NCBI RefSeq assembly: GCF_042477335.2
Contig: NC_091255.1
Span: 22,980,501-23,044,500 of the forward strand
DNA from: Ovis canadensis
Lineage: Eukaryota; Chordata; Mammalia; Artiodactyla; Bovidae
Direction of reading: 5' to 3'
DNA: 64,000 nucleotides
Every line of letters starts with the position of its first letter. Within the stretch, counting starts at the first letter, position 1. The notes under the pieces were generated by a model. It was not told the DNA's origin, did no database searches, and was given only the letters and a program-made list of their open reading frames with translations. Of the stretch, positions 35,255 to 46,994 are shown one piece after another. The position numbers and the translations under genes are program-made.

Positions 35255-36318
35255 ACAGCTACATCCTCACGCACTATAATAGCACATGACACACAGTAGG
35301 TCTGCAGGAAGTATTTGTTGAATGCATGCATCCCTGTGGCCAGGGAGGAGGAACTATGATTGACAGCCGCTCTGGAGGAATCGTGTGGGTAGAGTGGGGG
35401 GATGGAGCCGGTTCTCCAGAGAAGGCGGGGATCATGGCACACAGCCAGAGCTGCTGGGAGAATCGATGAAGCTGGGACCCGTCCGTCCTGACAGTCGGAG
35501 ACTTCTCACATCCACGAATCCTCTCTTCCTCACAATGCCCCAGAGAGGGAGATTTTGTTATTCCCATTTTACAGTTGAGGCAAAAAAAGGCACAGAGAAG
35601 ACAGTATGTGAAGGTCACAGGGGGATTCAGGAAAGAGTCCAAGCCCAGACTCGTGGCTCTGGACTCTTTGGCTGCGTCTATTTCACCCCTAATCGACAGT
35701 GCTCACTGAACTCCGAAGGGCACAGCACCCTCTGGCCCTGCTCCCCTCCTCCCATTTCCCAAAAGCCTCTCCTGGGGTTGACCAAGTGAACGATAAGCCA
35801 GCCCCAGCCTCTTCTTGGCTCCTTGGGCCCCAGGGCAACCGATGCTGGGAAGGGTTAACAAGGAGTGTTTGTAGCAGCCGCTGGTCTCCAAGGAGAGGAA
35901 AGCAAAGTGGAGAGGCCAGGCCGACAGACAGCCAGACTCCCTGCCGGCTGGCGGAGGGTGGGAGGCAGCTAGTGTGGCCAGTCTGGCCCTGTGGCGGAGA
36001 GAGGAGTGTCTTCCCCTCCATCTGTCCTGGGAACCCGCGACCTCTGAGCAGACTGGGCAGCTGGGGCATGAGGCCTCTGCAGGGCTAGCAAGTAGGAAAG
36101 TTCTAGCAGGGACTGAAGAATGGGGGGGAGTGGGGGCCTGGCCTGGCCCAGCCCACTGGCGATGGTGTCGGTGGCCAAAGGCAGAGGCGAGTAGCAGAGC
36201 CGTCCCAGACTCTCAGAGGGTGGAACGAGACCCCTGAGTCAGGGGGAACCTGCCGAGACCCCACAGGTGGCAGGAGTGAAGACGCAGCTGTGGCAGAGTG
36301 GAGGTGCCCGGCCCGGCC

Positions 36319-36703
36319 ATGCCCCAGCCCCCGGCCGGCAGGAGGAGACCTGGGACCCCGGAGCCTCGGGTGTGCAGCATCCAGCCCTTTAAGTCCAGCG
36401 AGCAGTACCTAGAAGCCATGAAGGAGGACCTGGCCGAGTGGCTTCGGGATCTCTACGGACTGGACATCAGTGCAGCCAACTTCCTGCAGGTGCTGGAGAC
36501 AGGCCTGGTGCTGTGCCAGCATGCCAACGCCATCACTGAGGCTGCCCTGGCCTTCCTGGCTGAGACACCTGCCCAAGCCCAGAGGCTTCCTCTGCCCAGG
36601 GCCGGAGTTTCCTGTAATGAGGCTGCCCAGCCTCGCACTTTCCAGGCCCGGGACAACATCTCCAACTTCATCCAGTGGTGTCGCAAGGAGATGGGCATCC
36701 AAG
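36319..36703 (+). CDS. GAS2L2: GAS2L2 coding exon 1 (most of CH domain)
   Basis: 385 nt ending ATCCAAG|GTAATC. An in-frame non-ATG extension runs back to 36298 but human similarity begins at the ATG at 36319. Encodes the CH domain up to CRKEMGIQ. Confidence 0.94.
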
Positions 36704-39700
36704 GTAATCCCCCTTGGTTCCCCCACCCCCCTAAGACCCTTCTCCTGCCAGGCATCCATCTCCTCTGTGAGGCTCAAGCTGTCAGGGGTCAGGGGTCCTC
36801 CTTCCAGATTTGCCTTGGGCCAGCTCCTCATTCCTTTTCATGCTTCAGTTTCCCCCATCCCATAGTAAATCCCAAATAAATTAATGTGTTGAATGAATGA
36901 TTCGAGCACCTGTCTCTTTGGGGTCACACACAGGGTTGGGCAGTGAGTGCTGAGAGGACTGAGAACCTATCAGAGCTAAAAGAAGTTGTGGCCCGAGAGA
37001 GACAGCTGAGAAGATGCATAAATTACAGCCCAACTGATAGAAATTCAAGTAGAGCTTCTGTGCTGGGGAGATGGAAGGAAACAGCCACCCGATGAGGCCT
37101 AGAAAGACCCAATTGAAGATAGAGATTTGAGCTCAGTCTTTGGGAATAAATAGAAGTTTGGGGGGCAGGGAGTTCTAGGCAGAGAGGGCATGGAGAAGGC
37201 GGGAGTTTGGGCTGCGATGGAGTGGGGAGGAGGCAAGTGGACCCCAGCCAGTCTTGCTGGGGCTTGTGGGACTCAGGGAATGACATATCAGCCTTCCTCA
37301 TCACCTTGGCCCTGAACCCAGTGGCAGGGATGAACCTGAATGCTCACCACCCTCCAGCCTTTGGTGGTAGGGATGGGGCAGAGGCAGGAGGGGCAGGGGG
37401 TGTCAGGCCCCGCCACCAGTTGCTGGCCGCAACAGTATGGAGCAGGCTTGCAGCCTTGATAAAGGCTGGTGTTTTATCGGGCACTTACCACATGCCAGAC
37501 ATTGCCTGCGGACATATAGCTATCCCCACCACAACCCCATGAAACAGACAGCATTCCCATTTTACAGAAAAGGAGACTGAGGCTGGGACTAGCCCAGGGT
37601 TATACAGCCGGTGTGTGGGAGCCAGACTCGGGAGCCTGTACTCCACCCTGCCAGGTTATGCATGGGCTGGAGGTTGAGTCTGGGGTGCCTGGTGGTTACC
37701 GGAAGTGAGAGACCTGAGTGCTTCTTCCTGCTGAATCCATCCCGGCATACAGAGCAGAGAGAAGGGCAGGTGGAACTGGGTTCCTTGTCTTGGCTGCCTT
37801 CCCTCTTCCTGCCCCCACCTCTCCTATTAGGCGGCCACCTGCTGTGCACTCAGTACCCGAGCAATTCTGTCCCTACCCCTCCGAGGGGCTGGCCTGACGC
37901 CAAGATCCTGAGACGCTAACCCCCATCCCAAGCTTGCTTCCCCCTCCCCCGGGTCCAGGGTGGCCCCAGGGCTCTCCCACGCGCTGCGCTCTCTCCAGGG
38001 GCGCCAGCAGGGGGCTCAGGCTGCCTGCTCTCCTCTCGCCCCGGGCCAGAGGTGCTGATGTTCGAGACGGAGGATCTGGTGTTGCGCAAGAACGTGAAGA
38101 ACGTGGTGCTGTGCCTGCTGGAGCTGGGCCGCCGGGCCTGGCGCTTCGGCGTCGCGGCGCCCACCCTGGTGCGGCTGGAGGAGGAGATCGAGGAGGAGCT
38201 GCGGCTGGAGCTGGCCCTGCGCCCGCCCGACCCCCCGCCGCCAGCGCCCCCTGCGCGCCGGCCCTGCCACTCCCGCGACCTGGACCAGCTGGTGAGGAGT
38301 TGGGGACGCCCCAGGCCCCGCCCCCGCGCCCCGCCCCCCCCAAGCCAGCCAGCCAGCCAGCCAGCCACCCACTTCTTGAGCTCCAGGCCCCACCCCGACA
38401 CTCCCCGATCCCGTGGTTTTTAGTTAGGTCGTGTCCACTCTGAGCCGGCACCCTCATCGTTTTCATTAGGAATCCAGCACCCTACACACCTCTCTCATTT
38501 AAACCCCGTGGGCCGGTGGTCACAAAGGCAGACGCCAGCACCCTCTCTGACGGCTGGGTTCAAGTCTTAGTTCAATGCTTTGCGGCTCTGTGACTTTGGG
38601 GCAGACTATTTGCCCTCTCTGTGCCTCGGTTCCCTTTTCTGTACCGTGGGATGTACCTTTCCCATGCCTACATTCCATGACCGCTGTGGGTCTTAGGTGA
38701 GCCAGCGCGCGTGAAGCGCTCGGCCTGCGTCCCGCACAGCGGGTCCTGGGGTGGAAGCGACCTGGGAGCGACTACCCACTTCCACCACCAAGGAATCGAG
38801 CTCAGGGAGGTTTCTTCACCTGCGCAAGGTCTATAGTGCAGGGGAGGCAGTCAGATCCCAAGGTCCGCCTTAACCATCACACTCCTCGGCCCCTGTCGGC
38901 TGACCCAGGAGAGCGCTGAGCCCTAGGTCACCACTCAAGGTCTTGTTCTCCTTGAGTCATTAAGTGCCTTCTCTGCTTGCTTGTCAACCCCCAGTCCTGG
39001 CTCTGCAGAAGCCTTGGGGCTGGGGTCGGGGGGCAGGCAGGCGGCCCATTGAGCTTGACCCGGAGTGCAAGGGGCGCTTGGGTCCCTGGGCAGAGGGGAG
39101 GGCTGAACCCAGTGCCCGCCGCCCGCAGGTTCAGAGCCTGGTGAGCCACTGCACCTGCCCGGTTCAATTTTCCATGGTCAAGGTGTCGGAGGGGAAGTAC
39201 CGCGTGGGAGATTCCAACACCCTTATCTTCATCCGGGTAAATTTTGGGAGACGGGGGTGGAGGGAGCCCGGGGGTCAGCAGGGTCCGGCGTCCTGTTGTG
39301 GAACTTCACCTAGGCCTGAAGGTGAGGAAAGGAGATCACCATCCACCTCTAGCTATCCATCAGAAGGCTTTCCCTCTCTCCCTCTGGGAATTCCAGAAGA
39401 TTCCTGGCAAAGGTGGCAAGCATGTCCCCCGCTCCCATTAGGGCAGTTAGAAACAGCCCCCACCCCCATCTACCTCTGCCTCAGCCTAGTTCGGGGCGGG
39501 GGTCTTCAGGCAGAAGAGGGGGTGAAAGGTACGCCCACTTTTCCACCCACAGGCTTGGTCACAGCAAGGGGCCTGAGACTCGCTGCCCCGCCCAAGTCTG
39601 TGTTCCCTGCATGGCTCAGCTGTGGGCCGCCGCTCACACGCAGCTTCTGAGCACGGGGTTCTGACGCTAGTACGGGTCTGACCTGTGCCCCCCGCGAACC

Positions 39701-42700
39701 CCCCGCCCATACCTGGCCCCCTCACCAGTAAGAGCCTGTGCCCAGGGGCGCGGCTAAGTCCTCTCGCTGGGCCAGGCCGCCCCTGGGGGCAGAGCCAGCT
39801 CCCCGGCCCTTGCCCCGCAGCCTGAGCCGAGAGCCCTGTGAAGTAGGTGGGGAAGGAGTGTGGCGCCCTGTCTCCTCTGAGGAAGTGGAGGCTTGGACTC
39901 CCGCGAACTCTTTAAACACACACACCACAGAGCCAAGGCAGGGCCCGTTTCTGATACAAACGGGTGCAGGTCTGAACCCCTTCACCGTGAAGAGAGAGAC
40001 GGGAGTCCGGGGCCAGACGACCCAACGCTCGAGAGGTCCTGTGTCTCTCTGTGGGGCAACCTGCCGTTCGTCAGCTTGGCCTCCACCCTCGACAACATGT
40101 GTGATTTGATGCCAGTCACAGGAGGGTCTTGGGCTGCAACCACATACATATGTGTGTGTACACGGATGCGAGCTAGGGCTGAAGGCCCGCAGGCTGGTCC
40201 AGGGAGAGGGGACAAACTCACCCTGCCCTCCACCTCACCCTTGCCCCCTGCAGATCCTCCGGAACCACGTGATGGTGCGTGTGGGGGGCGGCTGGGACAC
40301 ACTCGGTCACTATCTGGACAAACATGACCCCTGCCGGTGCACGTCCCTCTGTGAGTCCCCGGGGAGCCCCTTCCCTGTGACTCTGGGTTGGCAGGCCAGG
40401 AACAGAGGCGGGAGGTATGTCTGATCTCCAGGGGCAAGAGGTGTGCGAGGCAATGGAGAAAGACACCGTGGAAGGTACTGGTGTGGGCAGCCATAGTGTA
40501 GTACCAGTTTACACCACAAGATGACGCCAAAGCCAAACACTCAGAATCAGCATTTGTTTGCCTGGAGAATCCCAGGGACGGGGGAGCCTGTGGGGCTGCC
40601 GTCTATGGGGTCGCACACAGTCAGACACGACCGAAATGACTTAGCAGCAGCAGCAGCAGCATGTCAGCTGGGTTTAGGTTTGGCTCTGATGGAGGCACCA
40701 AGCGTGACTTGGAAGGGTCTTTAGTCTTCCCTTAATCTCCATCAGCACCTCAAGACATCCCAAATAAGCATGCAATCTCAGTCAAGGATGTGAACTTGCA
40801 ATACAAATGCAGCTTTAAGCAAGTCCCCCACCTGGGCCCTCCAACCAGATTTCATGCCCTAAACTCCTCCTGTGAGGAAATTCTGAGGTTATCACCGTCC
40901 CAGTGGGTCCCAGTGTCTCTAATGTGGGATTCAGGGTGGGGAGCAGCTGGGGGAGGGAACTGTGGACCCCATCAGCAGGAGTTTAACCCTTTCCTCCTCT
41001 CATCTCTCTGGGGGCTATGTTGGTAGCACACAAGACAGGCAGCTTCTTGCAGCCCCCTGCCCACCTTGTGCAGCATGAAGTGAGGGTGCAGGACGGGCCC
41101 TGGCAGCCCCAGCCTACGATGACCATCAGCCGCTCCCAGAGCCCACTGCCCCCCGTGGACTGGAAGACATATACTTCTTCAGGTCGAAAGCTGAGGCCCC
41201 CTGCCGTCTCCTCCCCCAGACCCCAGCGTGAACAGAGAGCTGGCCCAGGGGTCCACAGAGAGACAGCACCGTTGCTGAGGTACTGGGGAGGGACAGGGCA
41301 GAGCCCTTTCCTGATTTGGAGTCAACATGCCCAGATGCCACCCCAACCCAAGATAAGGGGAGCAGGACTCCCAGCAGTGTGCCATCCCGGCAGGAGCTCA
41401 GGTGTTCAGAACCAAAAAAAAGCACCCAGTACCTTTAGGATCATCTAGTTACATCATACATCATCCCATTTCACAGATGAGGAGGCTGAGGGCCATAAAG
41501 GGAAGAGACTTACCCAAGGCCTGTCTGTCCATTTCATGGTACAGCAGAAACGAAGACCCTCTCCACCCAAAACTGCTCACCTATACTCATGGGATCTGAA
41601 GCAACTTGGGCCCAGACCAGGCTGCTTTCTACCTGTTCCTCAAGGAACGGGGTTGGGGCAACAGACTTAAACAGTATCTGCTCTAAGGAAGCATCTCTGG
41701 CAGTCATGGGGGAGAGGGTGTCTACATTCAACATGAAGTCTGACCCCCCGGGAGTTCTGGCTGGGAGAAGGCCATCCCTTCCCAGAGCCAGGGGACTGGA
41801 TTACATGACCCTGCAGTTTATGATTCATTCTTTCAGGTGCCAGGAGAAGTTGCTCGCCCCATCTCAGAGGCAGCTGCCAGCTGGGGACAACCTGCCCAGC
41901 CCCCAGTCCTCACCCACTCCCAGGGGCCTAGACCCACCGTGTACCTCCTTGGGGAAGAGGGAGGAGAGACACCCCCCTGAACCCCTCCGGGGGAGGACTC
42001 CCACATCTTCGGTTCATGAGAGGACAGACAGCCGGGGAACTCATGCCAGGACCCCCACCCCCCAGAGACTCCAAGCCCCAGAGGCCACCGCCAAAGGGAC
42101 GCCAGCAAGAGGACTGTCCCCCTTGCCTCGTTCTCCCAGCCCAGCCATGTCCGTGGGCCCCAGGCGACCACCTTGGGGTGAGGTTGAGGGCACTTCCTCG
42201 CAGCTCAAGGAGCCAGAGCCTGTCTGCTCTCCATCCCCTGTCAAAGGGTCCACCAAGATCCCCATCCAGTTGCCCCCAGCACGCCCCCCCACTCCGGGAA
42301 GAGGCTTTGCAGGAACTGCAAGTGGAGGTCCCAGCAAAGAACTGGAGAGAGGCCCCCTTCCATTAAGGGCCATCACTGGAGACCTGTCTGGGTCCAGACA
42401 TGAGCACTGTTCTGTGGAAGAGGGGCAGGAGGACCTGAAGCTGGACGTCCAGGTGACAGCGGAGGCTGGAGGGCCTTGGGGCCTGGGCCCACAGCACCGG
42501 GAGGGGAGGTGCACCCCCTTGCCATCGGGCAGAACCAAGGAACAAGGCATCCATCACAGCCTTGAGGAGGAGCTTTCAACCAACATGAAGCTGTTAGGAA
42601 TGGCAGGTGCCCACCCCCAGGGTGCTGGGTCTGTAGTCATTCCTCGCAGTGGTGTCTATGTGCCCAGTCTGGGTGGGTGGTGGCCTGATCCTGGGGGTCT

Positions 42701-43379
42701 TTATGACAAAGTCATCCAAGAGCTGATTCAGGGCCCCCCACCCCTCCTTAAAGTGGACCTGGGAGCCTGGAAGGCAGCTCCTCCAGGCTCCCCTGCGCCA
42801 GCTGTAACTGCAGGCCCAGGAAGCCTCAAAGGGAAACTGAGAGCCCGTGAGAGTGGGCCGACAATGGCAAACCCAAGTGCCAAGGGCATCAGGACGAAGG
42901 TCCAAGGGGGACAGGACTGCTCAGCCCCTACGCTGTCTGCCAGCCCAGAGTCCCTCACACCTTCACCCTCTGACCCCAGTTCCGAGAGAGCCAAGGCATG
43001 TCCAAGCAAGGGCAAGAGAACACTCCGGAAGCCCCAGAGAATCCCATCCATCTACAAGCTGAAGCTGAGGCCCAGGATTCGGCCCCGGAGAGATCACAGG
43101 CCTGAGAAGCGGCCATCACGGATCCCCAAGCCATTGACCTACCTGTGCCAGGGTCCAGTCAGGGCACCCCCCAAAGGCAGGCTGGTGAGGGCAGCACTGG
43201 GCAGTAAGGGAGGGGAGGCAACCCTGGTGGATGGAGCCTCGGCAGGGGAGGAGGAGGATGGAGAAGAGAGGAGAGAGCCAGCCACCCCACTGGAGAGCGG
43301 CTCCCCGCCTTTGGAGGGCCAGGGGCCCTGGCAGCTCGATCCAGTCCCCCTCTCACCTGAGGAGGAGTCCTGGGTCTGA
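36319..43379 (+). CDS. GAS2L2: GAS2L2, growth-arrest-specific 2-like 2 cytoskeletal linker, 6 coding exons
   Basis: Coding exons 36319-36703, 38050-38291, 39129-39236, 40254-40350, 41027-41279 and 41837-43379 sum to 2628 nt (875 codons plus TGA; human about 880). All junctions are GT..AG and in phase. Domains: calponin-homology domain (about 33-160; [55 protein letters not shown]), GAR/GAS2 domain (about 205-275; [42 protein letters not shown]), then a long Pro/Ser-rich tail with a conserved basic C-terminal block ([20 protein letters not shown]). The family links F-actin to microtubules through the CH and GAR domains; GAS2L2 supports orientation and coordination of motile cilia, and human loss causes a primary ciliary dyskinesia. 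The start [10 protein letters not shown] is chosen by similarity to human MSQPAGGRRK. Tail-to-tail with RASL10B. Confidence 0.96.
37455..37640 (-). mobile_element. MIR SINE
   Basis: GGGCACTTACCACATGCCAG, CCCATTTTACAGAAAAGGAG. In GAS2L2 intron 1. Confidence 0.7.
38050..38291 (+). CDS. GAS2L2: GAS2L2 coding exon 2 (end of CH domain and linker)
   Basis: 242 nt between GGGCCAG and GTGAGG; completes the CH domain and encodes a Glu-rich helix ([15 protein letters not shown]) and a Pro-rich linker. Very GC-rich. Just downstream is an (AGCC)n tract (38343-38366). Confidence 0.94.
38343..38366. repeat. (AGCC)n microsatellite in GAS2L2 intron 2
   Basis: Six tandem AGCC units 52 bp after the exon 2 donor. 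Confidence 0.9.
38535..38725 (+). mobile_element. MIR SINE
   Basis: GGCTGGGTTCAAGTCTTAGT, GCCCTCTCTGTGCCTCGGTT, GTGAAGCGCTCGGCCTG. Confidence 0.6.
39129..39236 (+). CDS. GAS2L2: GAS2L2 coding exon 3 (GAR domain, first half)
   Basis: 108 nt, 36 whole codons, between CCCGCAG and GTAAAT. Encodes [19 protein letters not shown] through LIFIR. Its phase-0 borders mean skipping would preserve frame but destroy the GAR domain. Confidence 0.95.
40254..40350 (+). CDS. GAS2L2: GAS2L2 coding exon 4 (GAR domain, second half)
   Basis: 97 nt between CTGCAG and GTGAGT; encodes [24 protein letters not shown] and the CRC motif closing the GAR domain. Confidence 0.95.
40553..40660 (+). mobile_element. Bov-A fragment with (CAG)n tail
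   Basis: GCCTGGAGAATCCCAGGGAC to ATGACTTAGCAGCAGCAGCA; in GAS2L2 intron 4. Confidence 0.82.
41027..41279 (+). CDS. GAS2L2: GAS2L2 coding exon 5
   Basis: 253 nt from a weak-tract TTGGTAG acceptor to GAG|GTACTG. Encodes [11 protein letters not shown] and [21 protein letters not shown], which match human GAS2L2 and are likely Ser phosphorylation regions. Confidence 0.92.
41837..43379 (+). CDS. GAS2L2: GAS2L2 terminal coding exon 6 (Pro/Ser-rich tail)
   Basis: 1543 nt from TTTCAG|GTGCC to TGA. Mostly low-complexity Pro/Ser/Gly sequence, with conserved islands [27 protein letters not shown] and the basic [20 protein letters not shown], ending in EEESWV. The frame is open upstream to an ATG at 41589, within intron 5. 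Confidence 0.94.
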
Positions 43380-43654
43380 GAAGACGCTTCTCCCTGACCC
43401 CAAGGAGGGAAGTGAAAAGATGCCCATGCACTCCCAAATGCAGGAACAAAAGGGAAGGTCCCTCCCCTCAATACAGGGCCTTGGCCAGGAGAGGTTAGAA
43501 AGCAAATAGAGACTTAATCTGCTCAGTTGAGCAGAAAGGCAATCCATGAGTCTCAGTCCAACTCCAGAATGGTGAGGCTACCCTCTCCCAAAACAGCTCC
43601 CCCAGTTCCTGTGCCCTCTTCTCTGGCCAGACTCACTTCCACAACTCTTATGTT

Positions 43655-43660
43655 ATTAAA
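43655..43660 (+). terminator. GAS2L2: GAS2L2 polyadenylation signal (ATTAAA variant)
   Basis: ATTAAA 276 nt after the stop codon. It is the first plausible signal after the gene and precedes a SINE at 43908. Confidence 0.55.
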
Positions 43661-43679
43661 CATGAGAGGGTCTGCCCCT

Positions 43680-44545
43680 GAACCCCCAGCTCTTGAGTCT
43701 ACTCTATGACTGTGGTGATGCAGAAAGGTGTGGCATCATTTTTCCCACTGTGGGGGCGGGGGTGGGACGAGGAACAGGGAGCTAGAGGGTGAGAAATGCT
43801 TCGCCTTTGGAGGTTCAGCCAACCTTGCCAGACAGCCCTTCTTCCCCAGAGCAGCTGTTGCATCAGCACCATGGACAGGGACAAGGTTGCCCCATACAGG
43901 CTCCTATGGGGCTTGGTGCTAGTGGTAAAGAATCCACCTGACAACGCAGGAGACTAAGGGACATAGGTTCAACCCCTGGGTCTGGAAGATCCCTTGGAAT
44001 AGGGAATGGCAACCCAGTCCAGTATCCTTGCCTGGAGAATCCTACGGACAGAAGAACCTGGCGGGCTACGGTCCATAGGGTCGCAGTCCGACATGACAGA
44101 AGCAACTTAGCACTTAGCATGTGTGACTTCAAAACTCTACCCTGGTGGTTGGGAGCTGAGATCACCGAGTCAAGAGGGATGGTTGAGAGCATTCTTTAAC
44201 ACAACTACACCCATGGAGTTAGCACCTCACCCCTGAGTGGGAGGAAGACACAAAACCAGAAGCTGGGCCTGAGTCCACTTACAAAAGTTTTCCCAAGAAG
44301 GTGGCAGAAAGAATGTTATCCTCTGAATGGTTTTGATCAGTTGGAGGGTTTCAAGGTGGGGTAGATGGAGAGAGATGCATCCCAACTCCCCCTTTCCCTT
44401 TGTTCTCCTGGTTGACCTGGGCTTTAGGATTGAGGCCACCTCATCACCTAGAGCTCAGAAGGCAGACCCCGTAGGGAGCCCTTTCGTCCCCAAGGCAGGA
44501 ACTGAGCCGACACTTTGGTACAGAAACGAGGGAAAACACTCCCTG
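43680..44545. other. Spacer between GAS2L2 and RASL10B 3' ends
   Basis: About 0.9 kb with one Bov-tA SINE (43908-44121); the rest is unique. No gene is seen. Confidence 0.55.
43908..44121 (+). mobile_element. Bov-tA SINE
   Basis: GGCTTGGTGCTAGTGGTAAA to CAACTTAGCACTTAGCATG, between the GAS2L2 and RASL10B 3' ends. Confidence 0.85.
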
Positions 44546-44548
44546 ATT

Positions 44549-46723
44549 TTTAATCTGACTTCCGATCACAGCGCAATGGGCGTCACACACACTTCCAGAC
44601 CCTGTGGTGGGAAACCCTGGGGAGGGAGGGGTTCAGGGAGGAGGACAGAGACTCAGAATGGGAGCAGAAGGAATCAAAATCAAAGATCTGGGGGTGTAGT
44701 GAGGGGTGGGAGGGTGGGTAAGGGGGGGCCGGCCAGGCGATACATTCCAACTGCTCCAATGGGGGCCAGCCAGAGGCCTGGGTCCCTCACCCTTACTTTA
44801 GGTGCCCCAGAGCTGGGGGTAATGGCAGCAGGGCAGGTGAGATGCTGCCCTCCCTCACCCATGCCCCTGGTGAGTCAGAGGGCAAGGATGTAGGGGAGCA
44901 AGGGGGCAGTCCCTCTTCTTTACCCTCCCAGCCACTCCAAGGTGTGGGGGAGGGGAGCCACCTCCTCTGCTTCAGAGGGCGGCTCAGAGAGGGAGAGTCA
45001 CTTGCCCAAAGTCACGCAGCACAGCAGGGACCAGAGCCCTGATACTGGACTGCCCAAAGTCAGGGCAGTCACGGTGGAGCTGCGTTAACCCCAGAGAGCG
45101 CAGGGGGCATCACCTGGGGAAGTGGAAGAAAGAATCAAAGCTTCCCTCTCACACTGGATCTGGATGCTAAGTTTGCCACCCATGACCCCATCCCCAGACT
45201 CCTCTTCATCATCACCCTGGGCTGCCTGGTGTCCTGGTCTGTATGCCACAGCTCGGCTACCTCGGAGCTAGCTTGTTCTGTCTCTCTCCTAACAAGGGAC
45301 CTTGCTATCTTCCCACCAGAGCAGGGCTGAGGGCTCAGCCTCAAGACCTTGGCCCGGAGGCAGGGGGCCTCACACCATTTCTCCCGCCCTCCAAGTCCCC
45401 CAGTAATCTCCTCAGGCCACTCAGGTCTTCATTTCTTTTGTTATTTCTAAGTCGGTACAAAACTGACAGTGATCAGCTCTGGTGACGAGAGGTAGAAACT
45501 GGCCAGGCAGCTGGAGAAAACAGGGTGGAGCAGGTCAGGGCATAATATCATCAGGTGTCGGGACAAGGGGGCATCAGATCCCAAGGGCCTCCGTCTGGGG
45601 GTAGGGATGCCGGCATTATCGCCCCCAAGCACGGGAGCAGGGGGGGTGCGTAATTCGTTTGGTGGCTCTGCCCCTTCCCAGATTAATCAGGGTAGTCTGA
45701 GATTCAAGGCAGGCAGGGTCTGGGGCAGTCAGCTTGGGGTCAGATGGGGAAATAAACAAGAGTCTTCGCTGAAATAACCTGACTGCTCCCTCAATCCGCC
45801 CACCACCAGCCCCTCCCCCCACACCCCCCATCTGGCAGACCACCCAACCCAGAAGGGAATAGAGGGCTGGAAGCTGGCATCATGTAAATAAATCTATCAT
45901 TTGGGGCATTCCCTCTCCACATTCTGTCAAGAAGAAAAAAAAAAAATTTTTTTTTTAACCCAGGGGGTGAGCTGGCTTTAGGGTCAGGAAGAGGGTGAGG
46001 GGCACCCGGCAGGGACGGACCATCAAGTTAAGGCTGGAAGGTAGGTTGTTGTGTCTCTGGGGGGGCTGTTGGGCGGGGAGGTCTCCCTGGAAGGGGGAGA
46101 GCTCAGCCTTCTCCCCCTGACGGACCTTAGGACCTCAACCCTCGGACCCCAGTTGTGGTCCGTGGGCCACCCGCATCTCTCTGCCCTGTGCCGGTGATGC
46201 TGACGGTCAGAAGGCTGGCCTCACCAAGAAGCTGCCAGGATCCGCGACAAGGGGATGGATGAAATGAGAGCCCTGTGAACGAAGCTGGAAGGTGGAGAGG
46301 GTGGGGAACCAACAGACGCGTGGGCGGACAGACAGACATAGAGACACGGGGAAAGACGACGCGGAGCGATGACAAGACACCACACACACTCTCTGGAGAA
46401 GACGGGTGTGTGTGGGGGTGGGGGTCCGGCCAAGGCAGCACCACCCCACCCCCACCCTGCGTGTCCCGCGCGCACACCCCGATCCCGATCCCGGAGGACG
46501 GGGCGCCCCTGGGGCCGGGCCGGGAACCGCAGGAGCTACAGCACTGGAGGCAGCCATCCCGGGGCGGAGAGGAGCGGAGCGGACCGGGTGGTGACGGGGA
46601 CACTCCCTCTCGCCGCCCTCGGCCTCTTCCCCCTCCCCGGGGGAGGTGCGTGGCCGCGGGGGCGTCGCAGGCCCCAAGCTCCGCCGGCCGTCGGAGTTCT
46701 CTCCCGCCCCACGCCCAGCCGCG
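44549..46723 (-). other. RASL10B: Probable RASL10B 3'UTR with ATTAAA signal
   Basis: The first poly(A)-like hexamer I found on the minus strand after the stop is ATTAAA at 44554-44549, giving a 3'UTR of about 2.2 kb. I saw no minus-strand AATAAA between. It contains a 12-A/10-T palindrome at 45935-45956. Confidence 0.4.
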
Positions 46724-46994
46724 TCACATGACGGCGCAGCGGTTGCGGCGCAGCGCGCCCTGGAAGCGCAGGGCGGCATGCACGTGCTTGCAGCGCGCGC
46801 AGCCCACGCTCTTGAGCAGCTCGCTGAAGAGCAGGAGGATGTGCCAGTTGTACTTGGCCGAGCACTCCACGTAGCCGCACTTCCAGGTCTTGCGCACCAG
46901 GTGGGACACGTTCCAGCGCGGGATCACGCGTCCACGCTGCAGGTCCCGCTTGTTGCCCACGATGATGATGGGTGTCTCTGAGGTGCCGATCACC
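46724..46994 (-). CDS. RASL10B: RASL10B terminal coding exon 3 (G4, G5, CAAX)
   Basis: 271 nt from CCCTGCAG|GGTGAT to TGA at 46726-46724. Encodes [27 protein letters not shown] and the basic C-terminus ending CAVM. Confidence 0.96.

Larger units (their letters stand above)
31779..36318. other. Intergenic region between divergent C17orf50 and GAS2L2 starts
   Basis: About 4.5 kb holding two Bov-type SINEs, one Bov-A2 dimer, two CHR SINEs, an ancient LTR-like fragment and unique DNA. Unlike the other promoters it is not CpG-rich, which fits restricted expression of both genes. No TATA box could be assigned with confidence. Confidence 0.6.

Noticed and set aside
36872-36882. AAATAAA in GAS2L2 intron 1 as an early poly(A) site
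   Set aside because: Possible in principle, but it would leave only part of the CH domain; there is no supporting downstream element that I could judge decisive.
37873-38466. 197-codon minus-strand frame
   Set aside because: It is the antisense shadow of GAS2L2 exon 2 in GC-rich DNA.
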